Assembly: GCF_902706095.1 (NCBI RefSeq)
Contig: NZ_CACSJP010000007.1
Coordinates: 1-64,000 of the forward strand
Direction of reading: 5' to 3'
Length of the DNA stretch: 64,000 nucleotides
From: Rhizobium sp. 18065
GTDB lineage: Bacteria > Pseudomonadota > Alphaproteobacteria > Rhizobiales > Rhizobiaceae
The position numbers and the translations under genes were made by a program. Below the pieces are notes generated by a model that searched no databases, was not told where the DNA came from, and saw only the letters and a program-made list of their open reading frames with translations. Below are positions 37,513 through 48,064 of the stretch, piece by piece. The number at the start of each line of letters is the position of its first letter. Position 1 is the first letter of the stretch.

Positions 37513-38535
37513 TCAGGGCTCCAGCCGGAACTCCAGCATCACCGTGCGTTGCAGGATGGAATGGTTGTCGTCGGAGACGGCGATCAGACGGATGGAACCA
37601 TCCGCTGCCGGGACGGCATCGATCCCTTCCATATTGTCGATCTCGGAGCCGTAGTCGGCTTCGAAGATGACCGGACCATCGACGATCGCGCCAGGCCGGA
37701 TCGAAGCGCCATCGATGCGGCGCAGCCGCATGGCAACCCCGGATGCAATCGAGAAACGGCGTTCCAGCAGGACAAGCTCGCCGGATGGCAGGAAGACACC
37801 ATCGGTGATCTCGAAGCCGTCATGCGGGCGGACGCGAAATTCCCCGGCCAGCGGTCCATCAAGGATGCCGGCAAAATTGTTGCCGTCTTCATCGACACTC
37901 TTTTCCGAGATCGCAACGACCGCACCGGCGAGCGGGCCATCCGCCGGCGAGACAACCAGCGCCTCTATGCCGCCATTGCTGCGCAGGCGTGAAACGGGAA
38001 ACGGCAGGGGCAACGGCTGCGACGGGCGTGCCGTCGCCAACGAGGCAAGCGGCGCATAGGTGACAACCCTGTGGCGCTGCTCGAAGCCGACGATGGCTTT
38101 ATCGCCGACAATCGCAAGGCTCTCGGCATCCACCTGATATTTGCTGGTGCTTTCGCGACCATCCCGATCGAGCATGGCGGCAAGTCTGGCATCGGAGATG
38201 CCGGACAGAGTGCCATCCGCGCCACGCTCTATCCGGCCCTCGATCCAGTATCCCGTGTCGAACACGCCGACAAAACGTGAATCGTCAAGAAAACGAATGG
38301 AGGAGAAGGCGCCGAACAGCGGCTCGTCAGACGAAAGCTCCAGCCCGCCGACAAACTCGATCCCCTCGGCAAGACGCGGCGATCCGCCCAATGTGGCGAT
38401 GGCACGGGATTCGATGCGGATCGGCAGCGCTTCCCCCGGCTTCAGCGCCGATGGCGTACAGGAGGCCAGAAGCAGCGCGACGGAGAGCGCAACAAGGCCG
38501 ACGGACGTAGAACGCGCCAGGGTCGGCCTAGGCAC
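37513..38535 (-). CDS. Esterase-like phytase family lipoprotein
   Basis: A protein of about 340 residues with a signal ending in the lipobox LLASC, so it is probably a lipoprotein. The rest carries phrases of the esterase-like/phytase-like domain: [70 protein letters not shown] and [25 protein letters not shown]. It would be a beta-propeller hydrolase; the substrate is unknown. The GTG at 38535 overlaps the cobT stop by 8 bp; a start at 38568 further inside cobT is less likely. Confidence 0.83.
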   Translation of the reverse strand: MPRPTLARSTSVGLVALSVALLLASCTPSALKPGEALPIRIESRAIATLGGSPRLAEGIEFVGGLELSSDEPLFGAFSSIRFLDDSRFVGVFDTGYWIEGRIERGADGTLSGISDARLAAMLDRDGRESTSKYQVDAESLAIVGDKAIVGFEQRHRVVTYAPLASLATARPSQPLPLPFPVSRLRSNGGIEALVVSPADGPLAGAVVAISEKSVDEDGNNFAGILDGPLAGEFRVRPHDGFEITDGVFLPSGELVLLERRFSIASGVAMRLRRIDGASIRPGAIVDGPVIFEADYGSEIDNMEGIDAVPAADGSIRLIAVSDDNHSILQRTVMLEFRLEP

Positions 38536-40423
38536 GACGGCGGCGTCCGCCACCCGAACCAGAGGCATTGTCCTCGAACAGCGAGGCCAGCTGCTCGGTC
38601 ATCGCGCCTGCGAGTTCATCTGCATCGACGATGGTCACGGCGCGGCGATAGTAGCGCGTCACGTCGTGGCCGATGCCGATCGCCAGCAGTTCGACCGGCG
38701 AGCGCGTCTCGATCTGCTCGATGACCGCACGCAGATGGCGCTCAAGATAATTGCCCGGATTGACCGACAGCGTCGAATCGTCGACCGGCGCGCCGTCCGA
38801 GATCATCATCATGATCTTGCGCTGCTCGCGCCGCGCCATCAGCCGGTTATGCGCCCACATCAGCGCCTCGCCGTCGATGTTCTCCTTCAGCAGGCCTTCG
38901 CGCATCATCAGGCCGAGATTGCGGCGTGAGCGGCGCCAGGGGGCGTCAGCCGACTTGTAGATGATATGACGCAGGTCGTTGAGGCGGCCGGGTGTCGGCG
39001 GCTTGCCGCCGGCAAGCCATTTCTCTCTGGACTGCCCGCCCTTCCACGCCTTGGTGGTGAAGCCGAGGATCTCGACCTTGACGCCGCAGCGCTCCAGCGT
39101 CCGCGCCAGGATATCGGCGCAGGTGGCGGCAACCGTGATCGGACGACCGCGCATCGAGCCGGAATTGTCGATCACCAGCGTCACGACCGTATCGCGGAAC
39201 TTGGTGTCCTTTTCCTTCTTGAAGGAAAGCGGCTGCATCGGGTCGATGACCAGGCGCACAAGACGGGCCGGATCGAGATAGCCCTCTTCGAGATCGAATT
39301 CCCAGGAACGGTTCTGCTGCGCCATCAGGCGGCGCTGCAGCCGGTTGGCCAGACGGCCGACGGCGCCCTGCAGATGCGCCAGCTGCTTGTCGAGAAAGGC
39401 ACGCAGACGATCAAGCTCGGCCTCGTCGCACAGTTCTTCCGCGGTGATTTCCTCGTCGAATTCCTCGGTGAAGATCTTGTAGTCGACCTTCTCGTTGAAA
39501 TCGTCGAACGGCGTCGACGGCCGGCGCATTTCGCCGGGCGTCTCGCTGTCGTCCTCGCCCTCGTCGGCCATGTCGTCGTCGGAAATCTCCGCGCCGTCCA
39601 TTTCGCCGTCGTCCATCTGCTCCTGCGAGGCTTCGCTCTCGTCGGCCGGCGCGGATTCGGAACCCGCCTCTTCCTCGGCGCTTTCCTGGTCCTCGTCGCC
39701 GCTGCGCGGCTGGTCCTCGTCGGTGCTTTCGTCGTCCTCGCCCTGCTCCTGATCGTCGCCCACATCCTCGGCCATTTCCATGGCCGACAGCATGTGGCGG
39801 ATCACCCGGGCGAAATTCTGCTGGTCGTTGATCGTGTTCGGCAGGTTGTCGAGATCGGCACCGGCCTTGTCCACGATGAACGAGCGCCAGAGATCGAGCA
39901 CCTTGCCGGCAGACTCAGGCGGCTTCTGGCCGGTGAGCTTCTCGCGCACCAGCATCGCGACGGCTTCCTGGATCGGCGCGTCTTCCTGGCGGCTGATCGT
40001 CGAAAAATTTGCTTTCGCATATTTCTCGGTGTTCATCGACTGGATGTTGGAGGCGACGCCCGGCATACGCAACGCGCCGATCGACTCGACACGCGCCTGC
40101 TCGACGGCATCGAAGATCATCCGGGCATCGGCACCCTGCGGCGCCAGCGTCGCATGGATCTTCTGGTCGTGGCAGGCGATCCTGAGCGCCATCGAGTCGC
40201 CGAGACCGCGGGTCACGGCGAGTTCGTGGGCAGTCGGGCGCTTCGACAGTTCCGGCAGGCGCACGCGCTCGCCGGCAAGGCCGGGCCGTTCGTTGGCAAA
40301 GGCCACCTCGACCTGCGGATCGCCCGCAATCGAGCGGACGCAACCGGTGATCGCACGGCGCAAGGGCTCCGTGTCCACGCCTGCACCCGTCTTGGCCCTG
40401 CTATTGTCGCCGCGCCCTGCCAT
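38528..40423 (-). CDS. cobT: Aerobic cobaltochelatase subunit CobT
   Basis: A 631-residue protein. The N-terminal part has [28 protein letters not shown], a strongly acidic Asp/Glu/Ser-rich middle (about 215-300) follows, and the C-terminal half is a von Willebrand A domain with the MIDAS motif [11 protein letters not shown] (about residue 415). CobS and CobT form the AAA-plus chaperone complex that drives CobN to insert cobalt into hydrogenobyrinic acid diamide in aerobic B12 synthesis. It lies 12 bp downstream of cobS. CobN is not in the window. The stop overlaps the next gene. Confidence 0.96.
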   Translation of the reverse strand: MAGRGDNSRAKTGAGVDTEPLRRAITGCVRSIAGDPQVEVAFANERPGLAGERVRLPELSKRPTAHELAVTRGLGDSMALRIACHDQKIHATLAPQGADARMIFDAVEQARVESIGALRMPGVASNIQSMNTEKYAKANFSTISRQEDAPIQEAVAMLVREKLTGQKPPESAGKVLDLWRSFIVDKAGADLDNLPNTINDQQNFARVIRHMLSAMEMAEDVGDDQEQGEDDESTDEDQPRSGDEDQESAEEEAGSESAPADESEASQEQMDDGEMDGAEISDDDMADEGEDDSETPGEMRRPSTPFDDFNEKVDYKIFTEEFDEEITAEELCDEAELDRLRAFLDKQLAHLQGAVGRLANRLQRRLMAQQNRSWEFDLEEGYLDPARLVRLVIDPMQPLSFKKEKDTKFRDTVVTLVIDNSGSMRGRPITVAATCADILARTLERCGVKVEILGFTTKAWKGGQSREKWLAGGKPPTPGRLNDLRHIIYKSADAPWRRSRRNLGLMMREGLLKENIDGEALMWAHNRLMARREQRKIMMMISDGAPVDDSTLSVNPGNYLERHLRAVIEQIETRSPVELLAIGIGHDVTRYYRRAVTIVDADELAGAMTEQLASLFEDNASGSGGGRRRRA

Positions 40424-40435
40424 GCTGTCGTTCCC

Positions 40436-41428
40436 TTACGCGCCAAGCACGATGTTGGCGGCACTTTCCTTCAGCTCGACGCCGAAGGCGCGCTGGTACT
40501 GTTCGGCGACAAGCGTCCGCTCCAGCTCATCGCACTTGTTGAGGAAGGTGACGCGGAAGGCAAAGGCCACGTCGCCGAAGATCTCGGCGTTTTCGGCCCA
40601 GGTGATCACGGTACGCGGGCTCATCACGGTCGACAGGTCGCCGTTGACGAAGGCGGCGCGGGTCAGGTCGGCAAGGCGAACCATGCGCGAAATCGTATCG
40701 CGGCCCTCAGCGGTTGCGCCGAAGCTCTTGACCTTGGCCGCGACGATTCCGACTTCGTTGTCGTGCGGCAGGTAGTTCAGCGTCGTGACGATCGACCAGC
40801 GGTCCATCTGCGCCTGGTTGATCTGCTGCGTGCCGTGATAGAGGCCGGTCGTGTCGCCGAGGCCGACGGTGTTGGCAGTCGCGAATATGCGGAAAGCCGG
40901 ATGCGGACGGATGACGCGGCTCTGGTCGAGCAGCGTCAGGCGGCCGGAACTCTCCAGCACGCGCTGGATGACGAACATCACGTCCGGGCGACCGGCATCG
41001 TATTCGTCGAAGACGAGCGCGACATTGTGCTGGTAGGCCCAGGGCAGGATGCCGTCCTTGAATTCGGTGATCTGCTTGCCGTCCTTCAGGACGATGGCGT
41101 CCTTGCCGACGAGGTCGATACGGCTGACATGGCTATCGAGGTTGACGCGCACGCAGGGCCAGTTGAGGCGGGCCGCAACCTGCTCGATATGGGTCGACTT
41201 GCCGGTGCCGTGGAAGCCCGAGACCATGACGCGGCGATTGTGGGCAAAGCCCGCCAGGATCGCCAGCGTGGTATCGCGGTCGAACAGGTAGTCCGGGTCG
41301 AGATCCGGCACGTATGGGTCGCCCTTGCTGTAAGCCGGGACTCGGATATCGCTGTCTATTCCAAAAACCTCGCGCACCGACACGGTCGTGTCGGGGAGAT
41401 TGGAAATATCAAGATCAATTTTGCTCAT
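40436..41428 (-). CDS. cobS: Aerobic cobaltochelatase subunit CobS
   Basis: A 330-residue AAA-plus ATPase with Walker [11 protein letters not shown] (about residues 70-79), Walker [15 protein letters not shown] and sensor-1 [14 protein letters not shown]. It begins with a short N-terminal segment ([13 protein letters not shown]) typical of CobS. It forms rings with CobT that help CobN chelate cobalt. GGAGA sits before the ATG at 41428, which fixes the start. It is the first gene of cobS-cobT. Confidence 0.97.
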   Translation of the reverse strand: MSKIDLDISNLPDTTVSVREVFGIDSDIRVPAYSKGDPYVPDLDPDYLFDRDTTLAILAGFAHNRRVMVSGFHGTGKSTHIEQVAARLNWPCVRVNLDSHVSRIDLVGKDAIVLKDGKQITEFKDGILPWAYQHNVALVFDEYDAGRPDVMFVIQRVLESSGRLTLLDQSRVIRPHPAFRIFATANTVGLGDTTGLYHGTQQINQAQMDRWSIVTTLNYLPHDNEVGIVAAKVKSFGATAEGRDTISRMVRLADLTRAAFVNGDLSTVMSPRTVITWAENAEIFGDVAFAFRVTFLNKCDELERTLVAEQYQRAFGVELKESAANIVLGA

Positions 41429-41486
41429 CGTTTCTCCATGCCAGGCGCTTCCGACCGGCCGCATATCGTCGCTGCTGCTTCTCGGA

Positions 41487-42113
41487 TTAACAGAAACCCG
41501 CCTGCTTTAACAATTGGTAGGCTTGAATAACAGCGCGAAAACGCTCTTCCGAACCCCTGTCTCCGCCATTTGCATCAGGATGGTGTTTTTTTACAAGCTC
41601 CTTGTAGCGGGTCTTGATCTCGGTTGCCGTCGAATTGGCCGAAAGACCGAGCGTATCCAGTGCCTTGGTCTCCATGGTCTTGAGCTTGCGCAACTGCGGC
41701 TGGAACCGCGCGCCGCCGGTCTTGCCCTGCTGCACGAAGCCGAACGGGTCCTTCATGCGCGCCTGTGACGCAGCCGAACCGGACCGGGCCGTCGAATGCA
41801 ATGGGCTTGTCTTGGCCGCCTTGTTGACACCCACCGTCCAGGTCGGCCGGTGTCCGGTGATCGCTTCCTTCTGGTAGCGGGCGATCTCGGTGTCCGACAG
41901 GCCGGAGAAATAGTTGTAGCCCTTGTTGTAGTCCTTCACATGCTCGAAGCAGAACATGAAGAACTGACCCTCGGCGTGGCGACCCACGGGAGCGCGATGG
42001 ACACCCGGCTTTTCGCAGCCGTCCCACTGACAGGTTGGATTGGATGGCTCGGGCTCCGCCGCGCGCTTGCGCTTGGTGCGGATCCGATCGAAGTATTTCG
42101 AGTCGAGTTTCAT
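41487..42113 (-). CDS. DnaJ-domain co-chaperone with N-terminal Cys motif
   Basis: A 208-residue protein. The C-terminal 65 residues are a J domain ([34 protein letters not shown]) with the HPD motif that stimulates DnaK. The N-terminal half has [15 protein letters not shown] and [19 protein letters not shown], a likely metal-binding Cys/His set. This C-terminal-J layout is common in alphaproteobacteria next to cobS and bolA. No G/F region or zinc centre of the DnaJ type is seen. The start at 42113 is favoured by the conserved MKLDSKYFD. Confidence 0.9.
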   Translation of the reverse strand: MKLDSKYFDRIRTKRKRAAEPEPSNPTCQWDGCEKPGVHRAPVGRHAEGQFFMFCFEHVKDYNKGYNYFSGLSDTEIARYQKEAITGHRPTWTVGVNKAAKTSPLHSTARSGSAASQARMKDPFGFVQQGKTGGARFQPQLRKLKTMETKALDTLGLSANSTATEIKTRYKELVKKHHPDANGGDRGSEERFRAVIQAYQLLKQAGFC

Positions 42114-42231
42114 GCGGTAATTATGGTGCCTAGACAGTGGCGCGACAAGAATTGACAAATCGGAATGTTGCGCGCTTTGTGGGGCTTTTTCCGCAAGCCA
42201 GTCCATACCGCCAGACCACAGGGAACACGAC

Positions 42232-42513
42232 ATGTCCGTGCGCAACCGCATCGAGCAAACACTGCGCCAGGAACTGGCCCCCGAGCGGCTGGACGTGATC
42301 GATGAAAGCGCCCATCACGCCGGCCATCAGCCGGACATCACCGGCACCGGCGAGACCCATATGCGGGTGCGCATCGTCTCGGCAAAATTCAACGGCCTCA
42401 GCCGTCTTGCCCGCCACCGCACTGTCACCGAACTGCTGAAGCCGGAGCTGGATGCCGGGCTGCACGCGCTGGCGATCGAGCCGGCAGCACCGGGCGAACC
42501 GACACGCTGGTAA
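42232..42513 (+). CDS. bolA: BolA family protein
   Basis: A 93-residue protein beginning MSVRNRIEQTLRQELAPERLDVIDESAHHAGH, with the conserved His in HMRVRIVSAKFNGLSRLARHRTVTELL, the BolA signature. BolA proteins pair with monothiol glutaredoxins to handle iron-sulfur clusters; some bind DNA. The length is normal. It is divergent from the DnaJ-domain gene and converges on the CorC-like gene. Confidence 0.93.
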   Translation: MSVRNRIEQTLRQELAPERLDVIDESAHHAGHQPDITGTGETHMRVRIVSAKFNGLSRLARHRTVTELLKPELDAGLHALAIEPAAPGEPTRW

Positions 42514-42558
42514 AACCGGCGGCCGTTCAGGCCCCGGTCTTTCCACACCCCAGTCTTG

Positions 42559-43863
42559 TCAAGCCTCTGTCTTGACCGCTTCGATCGGGCGAATGCGCAG
42601 CTTGGTAATGCGGTTCTTTTCCCGCTTCATCACAATGAAGCGCTTGCCGTAGAAGGTGAACGCCTGCCGTTCTTCGGGAATCGATTTTGATTCGTGGATG
42701 ACCAGACCGGCGATTGTCGTTGCCTCTTCGTCCGGCAGATCCCAGTCGAGTGCGCGATTGAGATCGCGGATCGGCACGGCACCATCTACCACCATCGATC
42801 CGTCGGATTCCTGCCGAACCCCCTGGATTTCCAGGTCATGTTCATCCGAAATGTCGCCGACGATCTCTTCGAGAATATCCTCCAGCGTCACAACGCCCTG
42901 AACTTCGCCATACTCGTCGACAACGACGGCAAAATGCGTCTTGCGGCGCAGGAAGGCGTTGAGCTGATCCTTGAGATTGGTCGTGTCCGGCACGAACCAG
43001 GGCTTCTGGGCAATCTTGACGATATCCAGATCGCGCGGCTCGACATTCGGCTCGGCCAGTGCCCGGATCAGGTCCTTGGCATGGACCACGCCGATGATGT
43101 TGTCCGTCGCACCACGCCAGACGGGCATGCGGGTGTAAGGGCTTTCGAGAATGCTGCGGATCGCGACTTCCGGCGTATCATCCGCATTGACCGCGCGCAT
43201 CGCGGTGCGGTGGATCATGATGTCGGAAACTTCCAGCTCGCCGAGATCAAGAACACCACCGAGGCGGTCGCGGTCGGCCTTCACCACGGCGCCGTCACGA
43301 TGCAGGAGCGCCACGGCGCCGCGCAGCTCCTCGTGGCCCGACAGCATCGACGCTTCACCGGAGATCGACACGCCGAACAGGCCGAGCAGCTTGCGGACGA
43401 TCCAGTTGACCACGCTCGACAACGGGCCGACCACGGCGACGAAGGGACGCACCGCTGGCGCGACGAACAGGGCAAAACGCTCCGGCGTCGAAATTGCCCA
43501 GCTTTTCGGCAGGACCTCGGAAAAGATGACCAGAAGCACGGTCATCAGCACGGTGGCAATCGCGACACCGGAATCGCCGAACAAACCGAGAAAGAGGCTG
43601 GTGGTGAGCGAGGAGGCGAGAATGTTGACCAGGTTGTTGCCGATCAAAAGCGCACCGATCAGCCGGTCACGACGCTCGATCAGGGAATTGACCAGGCCGG
43701 CGCGCGCATCTCCGTTGACCTCGAGGCTGTGCATGCGGGCACGCGACGTCGCCGTCAACGCGGTTTCCGAACCCGAAAAAAACGCCGACGCACAGATCAG
43801 CAGGAAGATGGCCACGAGCGTCAGCCAATAATCCGACAGGCTGGACAGGATGGTCTCGATCAT
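42559..43863 (-). CDS. HlyC/CorC family transporter (DUF21-CBS-CorC)
   Basis: A 434-residue protein with four N-terminal helices of the DUF21 domain (about 10-160; FFSGSETALTATSRARMHSL), two CBS domains (about 200-330), and a C-terminal CorC_HlyC domain (about 345-425) with DGAVPIRDLNRALDW. Members are proposed Mg2+/Co2+ efflux proteins. Its stop region neighbours bolA. The start overlaps the aroB stop by four bases, so it is translationally coupled with aroK-aroB. Confidence 0.93.
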   Translation of the reverse strand: MIETILSSLSDYWLTLVAIFLLICASAFFSGSETALTATSRARMHSLEVNGDARAGLVNSLIERRDRLIGALLIGNNLVNILASSLTTSLFLGLFGDSGVAIATVLMTVLLVIFSEVLPKSWAISTPERFALFVAPAVRPFVAVVGPLSSVVNWIVRKLLGLFGVSISGEASMLSGHEELRGAVALLHRDGAVVKADRDRLGGVLDLGELEVSDIMIHRTAMRAVNADDTPEVAIRSILESPYTRMPVWRGATDNIIGVVHAKDLIRALAEPNVEPRDLDIVKIAQKPWFVPDTTNLKDQLNAFLRRKTHFAVVVDEYGEVQGVVTLEDILEEIVGDISDEHDLEIQGVRQESDGSMVVDGAVPIRDLNRALDWDLPDEEATTIAGLVIHESKSIPEERQAFTFYGKRFIVMKREKNRITKLRIRPIEAVKTEA

Positions 43864-44987
43864 GACGGGCGCATTTCATCGATAAAGCGCACCACTTCTG
43901 ACGAAGGCACGTCATCGGCGACAAAGGCTTCACCGAGACCACGCGTCAGGATGAAGGTCAGCTTGCCGCTCTTCACCTTCTTGTCCTGAGCGATCGCATC
44001 CATCAAGACGTCCGTTGGCGGCAGGTCGCCGGGGATCTCGTCCATCCGGGTCGGCAGCCCGACGGCGCGCAGATGCGCCTCGACACGGCTTGCGAGATCC
44101 GGGCTGACAAGGTTCATCCGCGCCGAAAACTGGTGCGCCAGCACCATGCCGATCGACACGCCTTCGCCATGCACCAGCCGCTTGCTGTCATATTGCGTGG
44201 CGGCTTCGAGCGCATGGCCGAAAGTATGGCCGAGATTGAGCAGCGCCCGGCGGCCGTTTTCGCGCTCGTCGGCCACCACGACATCGGCCTTGGCCTGACA
44301 GCTGACGGCAATCGCCTCGATCCGGGCCTGACCGCCGGCAAACACATCGCGCCAGTTCGTCTCCAGCCATTCGAAGAAATCAGGTTTGTCGATCAAGCCG
44401 TATTTCGCCACTTCCGCGTAGCCGGCGCGGAATTCCCGCTCCGACAGCGTATCGAGCACGTCGGTATCGGCGAGCACCAGATCCGGCTGGTTGAAGATGC
44501 CGATCAGGTTCTTGCCCTGCCGGGCGTTGATCCCTGTCTTGCCGCCGACAGATGAATCGACCTGCGACAGAAGCGAGGTCGGGATCTGCACGAAGCGCAC
44601 GCCGCGACGGACGATGCCGGCGGCAAAGCCGGTGAGATCGCCGATCACCCCGCCGCCCAGCGCAATCACCACATCATTGCGCTCGATGCGCGCCTCAAGC
44701 AGCACGTCGCAGACCTGGGTCAGGCTGGCAAAGCTCTTGGTCTTTTCGCCTGGCGGCAGGATCACCGACACCGCCTCGATGCCGTCCGTCTGCAGGCTGT
44801 CCATCAGGCCGTCGAGATATTTTGCGCCGACATTCTCATCCGTGACGATGGCCGCACGTTTGCCCTTGATGCGGCTGGAAATCTCGCCGCCGGCACGCGC
44901 AAGCAGACCGGGCCCGATCAGGATATCATAGGCGCGCTCGCCGAGCGGCACATGCACCAGACGTTCCGAATTCTCGACCTTGCTCAT
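43860..44987 (-). CDS. aroB: 3-dehydroquinate synthase
   Basis: A 375-residue enzyme with the NAD-binding GGGVIGDLTGFAAGIVRRGVRFVQIPTSLLSQVDSSVGGKTGIN segment (about 105-150) and metal ligands in LNLGHTFGHALEA. It makes 3-dehydroquinate from DAHP, step two of the shikimate pathway. Both ends overlap neighbours by four bases (aroK upstream, corC-like downstream), giving a tight operon. Length is normal. Confidence 0.97.
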   Translation of the reverse strand: MSKVENSERLVHVPLGERAYDILIGPGLLARAGGEISSRIKGKRAAIVTDENVGAKYLDGLMDSLQTDGIEAVSVILPPGEKTKSFASLTQVCDVLLEARIERNDVVIALGGGVIGDLTGFAAGIVRRGVRFVQIPTSLLSQVDSSVGGKTGINARQGKNLIGIFNQPDLVLADTDVLDTLSEREFRAGYAEVAKYGLIDKPDFFEWLETNWRDVFAGGQARIEAIAVSCQAKADVVVADERENGRRALLNLGHTFGHALEAATQYDSKRLVHGEGVSIGMVLAHQFSARMNLVSPDLASRVEAHLRAVGLPTRMDEIPGDLPPTDVLMDAIAQDKKVKSGKLTFILTRGLGEAFVADDVPSSEVVRFIDEMRPS

Positions 44988-45604
44988 ACCGTCTCACCTT
45001 TACCGCTCTGCTCGATGCCAGTCTTGTCGATGCCAGTCTTGTCGATGATCGCCATCAGGACCTCGTTGGCAATCACTTCCTTGCGCACGTCCCGTGACTG
45101 GATTGTCAGATCCGCCAGTTCGTAGATCGGGTAGCGCTTGTCCATCAGATCCTTGAGGGTCTGCTTGGGGTTCTCCGTCTTCAGCAACGGCCGATGGTCA
45201 CGCTTGTTGACCCTTTCCCACAGAACATCGAGATCGGCCTTCAGCCACAGCGAGATACCGCCCCGCTCGATCTGCTTGCGTGTCCTGTCGTTGATGAAGG
45301 CGCCGCCGCCGGTGGACACCACGCGCGGACCCGAGCGCAGCAGGCGCTTGATCACCCGCGTTTCCAGCGCCCGGAATTCTTCCTCGCCATAAGCGACGAA
45401 CAATTCGCTGATCGACATGCGCGACACACGTTCGATCTCGACATCGGTATCGACGAAAGGCAGGCCGAGCTGGTTGGCCACCATCCGGCCTACCGCCGAC
45501 TTGCCGGCGCCCATCAGGCCGACGAAAACCAGGTTGCGTCTTCCGAGCGCTGCCCTGGCGCGCGCGCCCAGACTGGAGGCAAGATTGAGGATCGTATCGG
45601 TCAT
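44984..45604 (-). CDS. aroK: Shikimate kinase
   Basis: A 206-residue kinase with P-loop LMGAGKSAVG, the shikimate-binding FVDTDVEIERVSRMSISELFVAYGEEEFRALE, and RVVSTGGGAF. It phosphorylates shikimate at O3. The start at 45604 is better than a TTG-type extension upstream. The C-terminal tail is unusual: the 15-bp unit TCGATGCCAGTCTTG (plus strand, 45012-45041) is doubled, encoding DKTGI twice. The stop overlaps aroB by four bases, and the usual aroK-aroB order is kept. Confidence 0.95.
   Translation of the reverse strand: MTDTILNLASSLGARARAALGRRNLVFVGLMGAGKSAVGRMVANQLGLPFVDTDVEIERVSRMSISELFVAYGEEEFRALETRVIKRLLRSGPRVVSTGGGAFINDRTRKQIERGGISLWLKADLDVLWERVNKRDHRPLLKTENPKQTLKDLMDKRYPIYELADLTIQSRDVRKEVIANEVLMAIIDKTGIDKTGIEQSGKGETV
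45012..45047 (-). repeat. 15-bp tandem duplication inside the 3' end of aroK
   Basis: TCGATGCCAGTCTTG occurs at 45012-45026 and 45027-45041, with a partial third copy TCGATG. Read on the coding strand it gives the repeated DKTGI in the disordered tail of shikimate kinase. The length is a multiple of three, so the frame is kept. Confidence 0.9.
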
Positions 45605-45753
45605 CGGCCCGTTCGCAACTGTTTCATCACGGTATTGACAAATGCGGGGCAAGCGTCAAGCCGTTGACGCAAATCGACACAAGGATCACAGCCCCCTTGC
45701 AAGTCGCAATGCCTATTCCCTATGTTCAGCGCTTCGAAGGCCAAGGACCGTAC

Positions 45754-45912
45754 ATGCCGACATTGTTTCGCTTTCTCTTCATCTGCGCAACGATCGCCGG
45801 CATCATCTATGCCATCATGTGGTCGCTCACGGTTTTCGTCGAACCTCGGCAGCGGGATGTCACGATCAAGATCCCCTCGGAACGCGTGAACCCGGTCGAA
45901 CAGCAACGCTAG
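45754..45912 (+). CDS. Small single-pass membrane protein upstream of xerD
   Basis: A 52-residue protein: MPTLFRFLFICATIAGIIYAIMW forms one membrane helix, and the rest is a charged tail ending NPVEQQR. AAGGA sits before the ATG at 45754, favouring this over the longer frame. It is a conserved type of hypothetical protein between aroK and xerD in Rhizobiales. Function unknown. xerD begins 24 bp after it. Confidence 0.75.
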   Translation: MPTLFRFLFICATIAGIIYAIMWSLTVFVEPRQRDVTIKIPSERVNPVEQQR

Positions 45913-45936
45913 ACAATAGCAAGGACACCCAATTCT

Positions 45937-46878
45937 GTGGCGGATCTGAGCCAGGCACGGGTCGAGGCCTTCCTCGAAATGATGAGCGCCGAACGCGGCG
46001 CCGCCGCCAATACGCTCTCCTCCTACGAGCGCGACCTCGACGACCTGCATTCTTTTCTGACGACCCGCAAGACGACGCTGGGCAACGCTGACCGCACTGA
46101 CCTGACCGCCTATCTGTCGGATCTGGCAAAGCGCGGCTTTCAGGCGACATCGCAGGCCCGCAGGCTTTCGGCGATGCGCCAGTTCTACAAATTTCTCTAT
46201 GCCGAAGGCCTGAGGGGCGACGATCCGACTGCGATCCTCGATGCGCCGAAAAAGGCCCGCTCGCTGCCAAAGACGCTGAGCGTCGAGGATGTCGGCAACA
46301 TGCTGGCGCTGGCCGAACAGGAAGCCGCCCTGCCCGGTCCGGACCAGCCTGCAAGGCTCAGACTGCTGGTCCTGCTGGAACTGCTCTATGCGACCGGCAT
46401 GCGCGTCAGCGAACTGGTTTCGCTGCCGGTCAAGGTGCTTGCCCAGGAGGGGCGTTTTCTCGTCATCAGGGGCAAGGGCAACAAGGAACGGCTGGTTCCC
46501 CTGTCGCGCACGGCGATCGAGGCGCTGGCCCGCTACGGCGAAACGCGGGCAGCGACACCCGGCCATGCCGACAGCCCCTTCCTCTTTCCATCCGCCAGCA
46601 AGGAAGGCCATCTGCCGCGCCAGGTCTTTGCCCGCGACCTGAAGGATCTTGCCATCCGCAGCGGCCTGCCGGCCGCGAGCGTGTCGCCGCATGTTCTGCG
46701 CCATGCCTTTGCCAGCCACCTTCTCGGCAATGGTGCGGACCTTCGCGCCGTGCAGGAATTGCTCGGCCATAGCGACATTTCAACGACACAAATCTATACA
46801 CATGTGCTGGACGAGAGACTGCAGCAATTGGTCCAAACGCATCACCCCCTTGCAAAACAGGCGAAAAACCACGATTAG
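45937..46878 (+). CDS. xerD: Tyrosine recombinase XerD
   Basis: A 313-residue tyrosine recombinase with an N-terminal core-binding SAM-like domain ([15 protein letters not shown]) and the catalytic set: Arg in ATGMRVSEL (about 155), the H-x-x-R motif in [14 protein letters not shown] (about 251), and Tyr in STTQIYTHV (about 285). With XerC it resolves chromosome dimers at dif. The GTG at 45937 gives the usual length. It is part of the chromosome core, not a mobile-element integrase. No dif site was found nearby. Confidence 0.95.
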   Translation: MADLSQARVEAFLEMMSAERGAAANTLSSYERDLDDLHSFLTTRKTTLGNADRTDLTAYLSDLAKRGFQATSQARRLSAMRQFYKFLYAEGLRGDDPTAILDAPKKARSLPKTLSVEDVGNMLALAEQEAALPGPDQPARLRLLVLLELLYATGMRVSELVSLPVKVLAQEGRFLVIRGKGNKERLVPLSRTAIEALARYGETRAATPGHADSPFLFPSASKEGHLPRQVFARDLKDLAIRSGLPAASVSPHVLRHAFASHLLGNGADLRAVQELLGHSDISTTQIYTHVLDERLQQLVQTHHPLAKQAKNHD

Positions 46879-46940
46879 GACCGGCAATACCGGTTCCCGG
46901 CAGCCGCAAGGCCAGGGACAAAACGATCGGAACTGACTCC

Positions 46941-47894
46941 ATGCATAATTATCTCGACTTCGAAAAGCCAATTTCAGACCTCGAAGCCAAGATCCGCGAA
47001 CTGAAGAAGATCGCGGAAGAGGACGAGAGCATCGACACCTCAGAAGAGATCAGCCGGCTCGAAGGCCGCGTCGAAGAGGCGATGGCCGACATCTATTCGA
47101 AGCTGAATGCCTGGCAGAAGACGCAGGTTGCGCGCCATCCGCAGCGCCCGCATTTCGTCGATTATGCCAGCCATCTGTTCACCGACTTCACGCCGCTGGC
47201 CGGCGACCGCAAATTCGCCGAGGACGCCGCCATCCAGGCCGGCCTCGCCCGCTTCCGCGGCCAGCCGATTGCCGTGATCGGCCAGGAAAAGGGCAACGAC
47301 ACCAAGTCCCGCCTGAAGCACAATTTCGGCAGCCCGCGCCCTGAAGGCTATCGCAAGGCGATCCGCGTCATGGAAATGGCCGATCGCTTCGGTCTGCCGC
47401 TGATCACTCTGATCGACACGGCAGGCGCCTATCCGGGCGTCGGCGCGGAAGAACGCGGCCAGGCGGAAGCCATCGCCCGCTCGACCGAGATGTGCCTCGG
47501 CCTCAAGGTTCCCATGGTGTCCGTCGTCATCGGCGAAGGCGGCTCCGGCGGCGCCATCGCGATTGCCACCGGCAACCGGGTCTATATGCTCGAGCATGCG
47601 ATCTATTCAGTCATCTCGCCGGAAGGGGCAGCCTCGATCCTCTGGCGCGATTCCACCCGCGCCAAGGAAGCGGCGACAAACATGAAGATCACTGCCGAGG
47701 ACCTGAAGGGCTTCGGCATCATCGACGGCATCATCCAGGAACCGGTCGGCGGCGCCCACCGTGACCCGGAAGCCGTGATCAAGTCGACCGGCGACGTCAT
47801 CGCGTCTGCGCTGGCCGACCTGACGCCGTTGTCGGGCGAAAAGTTGCGCAACGATCGCCGGCAGAAATTCCTCGATATCGGCCGCAATCTCTAG
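46941..47894 (+). CDS. accA: Acetyl-CoA carboxylase carboxyltransferase, alpha subunit
   Basis: A 317-residue subunit beginning YLDFEKPISDLEAKIRELK. It has IGQEKGNDTKSRLKHNFGSPRPEGYRKAIRVM and the oxyanion-hole region EGGSGGAIAIATGNRVYMLEHAIYSVISPEGAASILWRD. With AccD it transfers carboxyl from biotin to acetyl-CoA, making malonyl-CoA for fatty acids. Length is normal; ATG at 46941. It follows xerD by about 60 bp, the order seen in Rhizobiaceae. Confidence 0.97.
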   Translation: MHNYLDFEKPISDLEAKIRELKKIAEEDESIDTSEEISRLEGRVEEAMADIYSKLNAWQKTQVARHPQRPHFVDYASHLFTDFTPLAGDRKFAEDAAIQAGLARFRGQPIAVIGQEKGNDTKSRLKHNFGSPRPEGYRKAIRVMEMADRFGLPLITLIDTAGAYPGVGAEERGQAEAIARSTEMCLGLKVPMVSVVIGEGGSGGAIAIATGNRVYMLEHAIYSVISPEGAASILWRDSTRAKEAATNMKITAEDLKGFGIIDGIIQEPVGGAHRDPEAVIKSTGDVIASALADLTPLSGEKLRNDRRQKFLDIGRNL

Positions 47895-48064
47895 GATGAC
47901 GGCCGGTCCGGCCATCACTCTGCCGCTTTGCAACAGTATCGCAGCAAAATCACCCCGGAATGAATTGCTCCGTGGTTTATAATTTGTGAAGAAAGCAGTC
48001 ATAAACTAAAAGGGGCCTGACCTGCCAAGGCCGCTTGATCTGTTCTTGAAAAGAGCTTTTGCGA

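Noticed and set aside
38966..41530. An 854-residue plus-strand frame
   Set aside because: It is the antisense of cobT and cobS, which carry unmistakable MIDAS and Walker motifs.
45937..46878. XerD as a mobile-element integrase
   Set aside because: Its length, motifs and place beside accA fit the housekeeping dimer-resolution recombinase.
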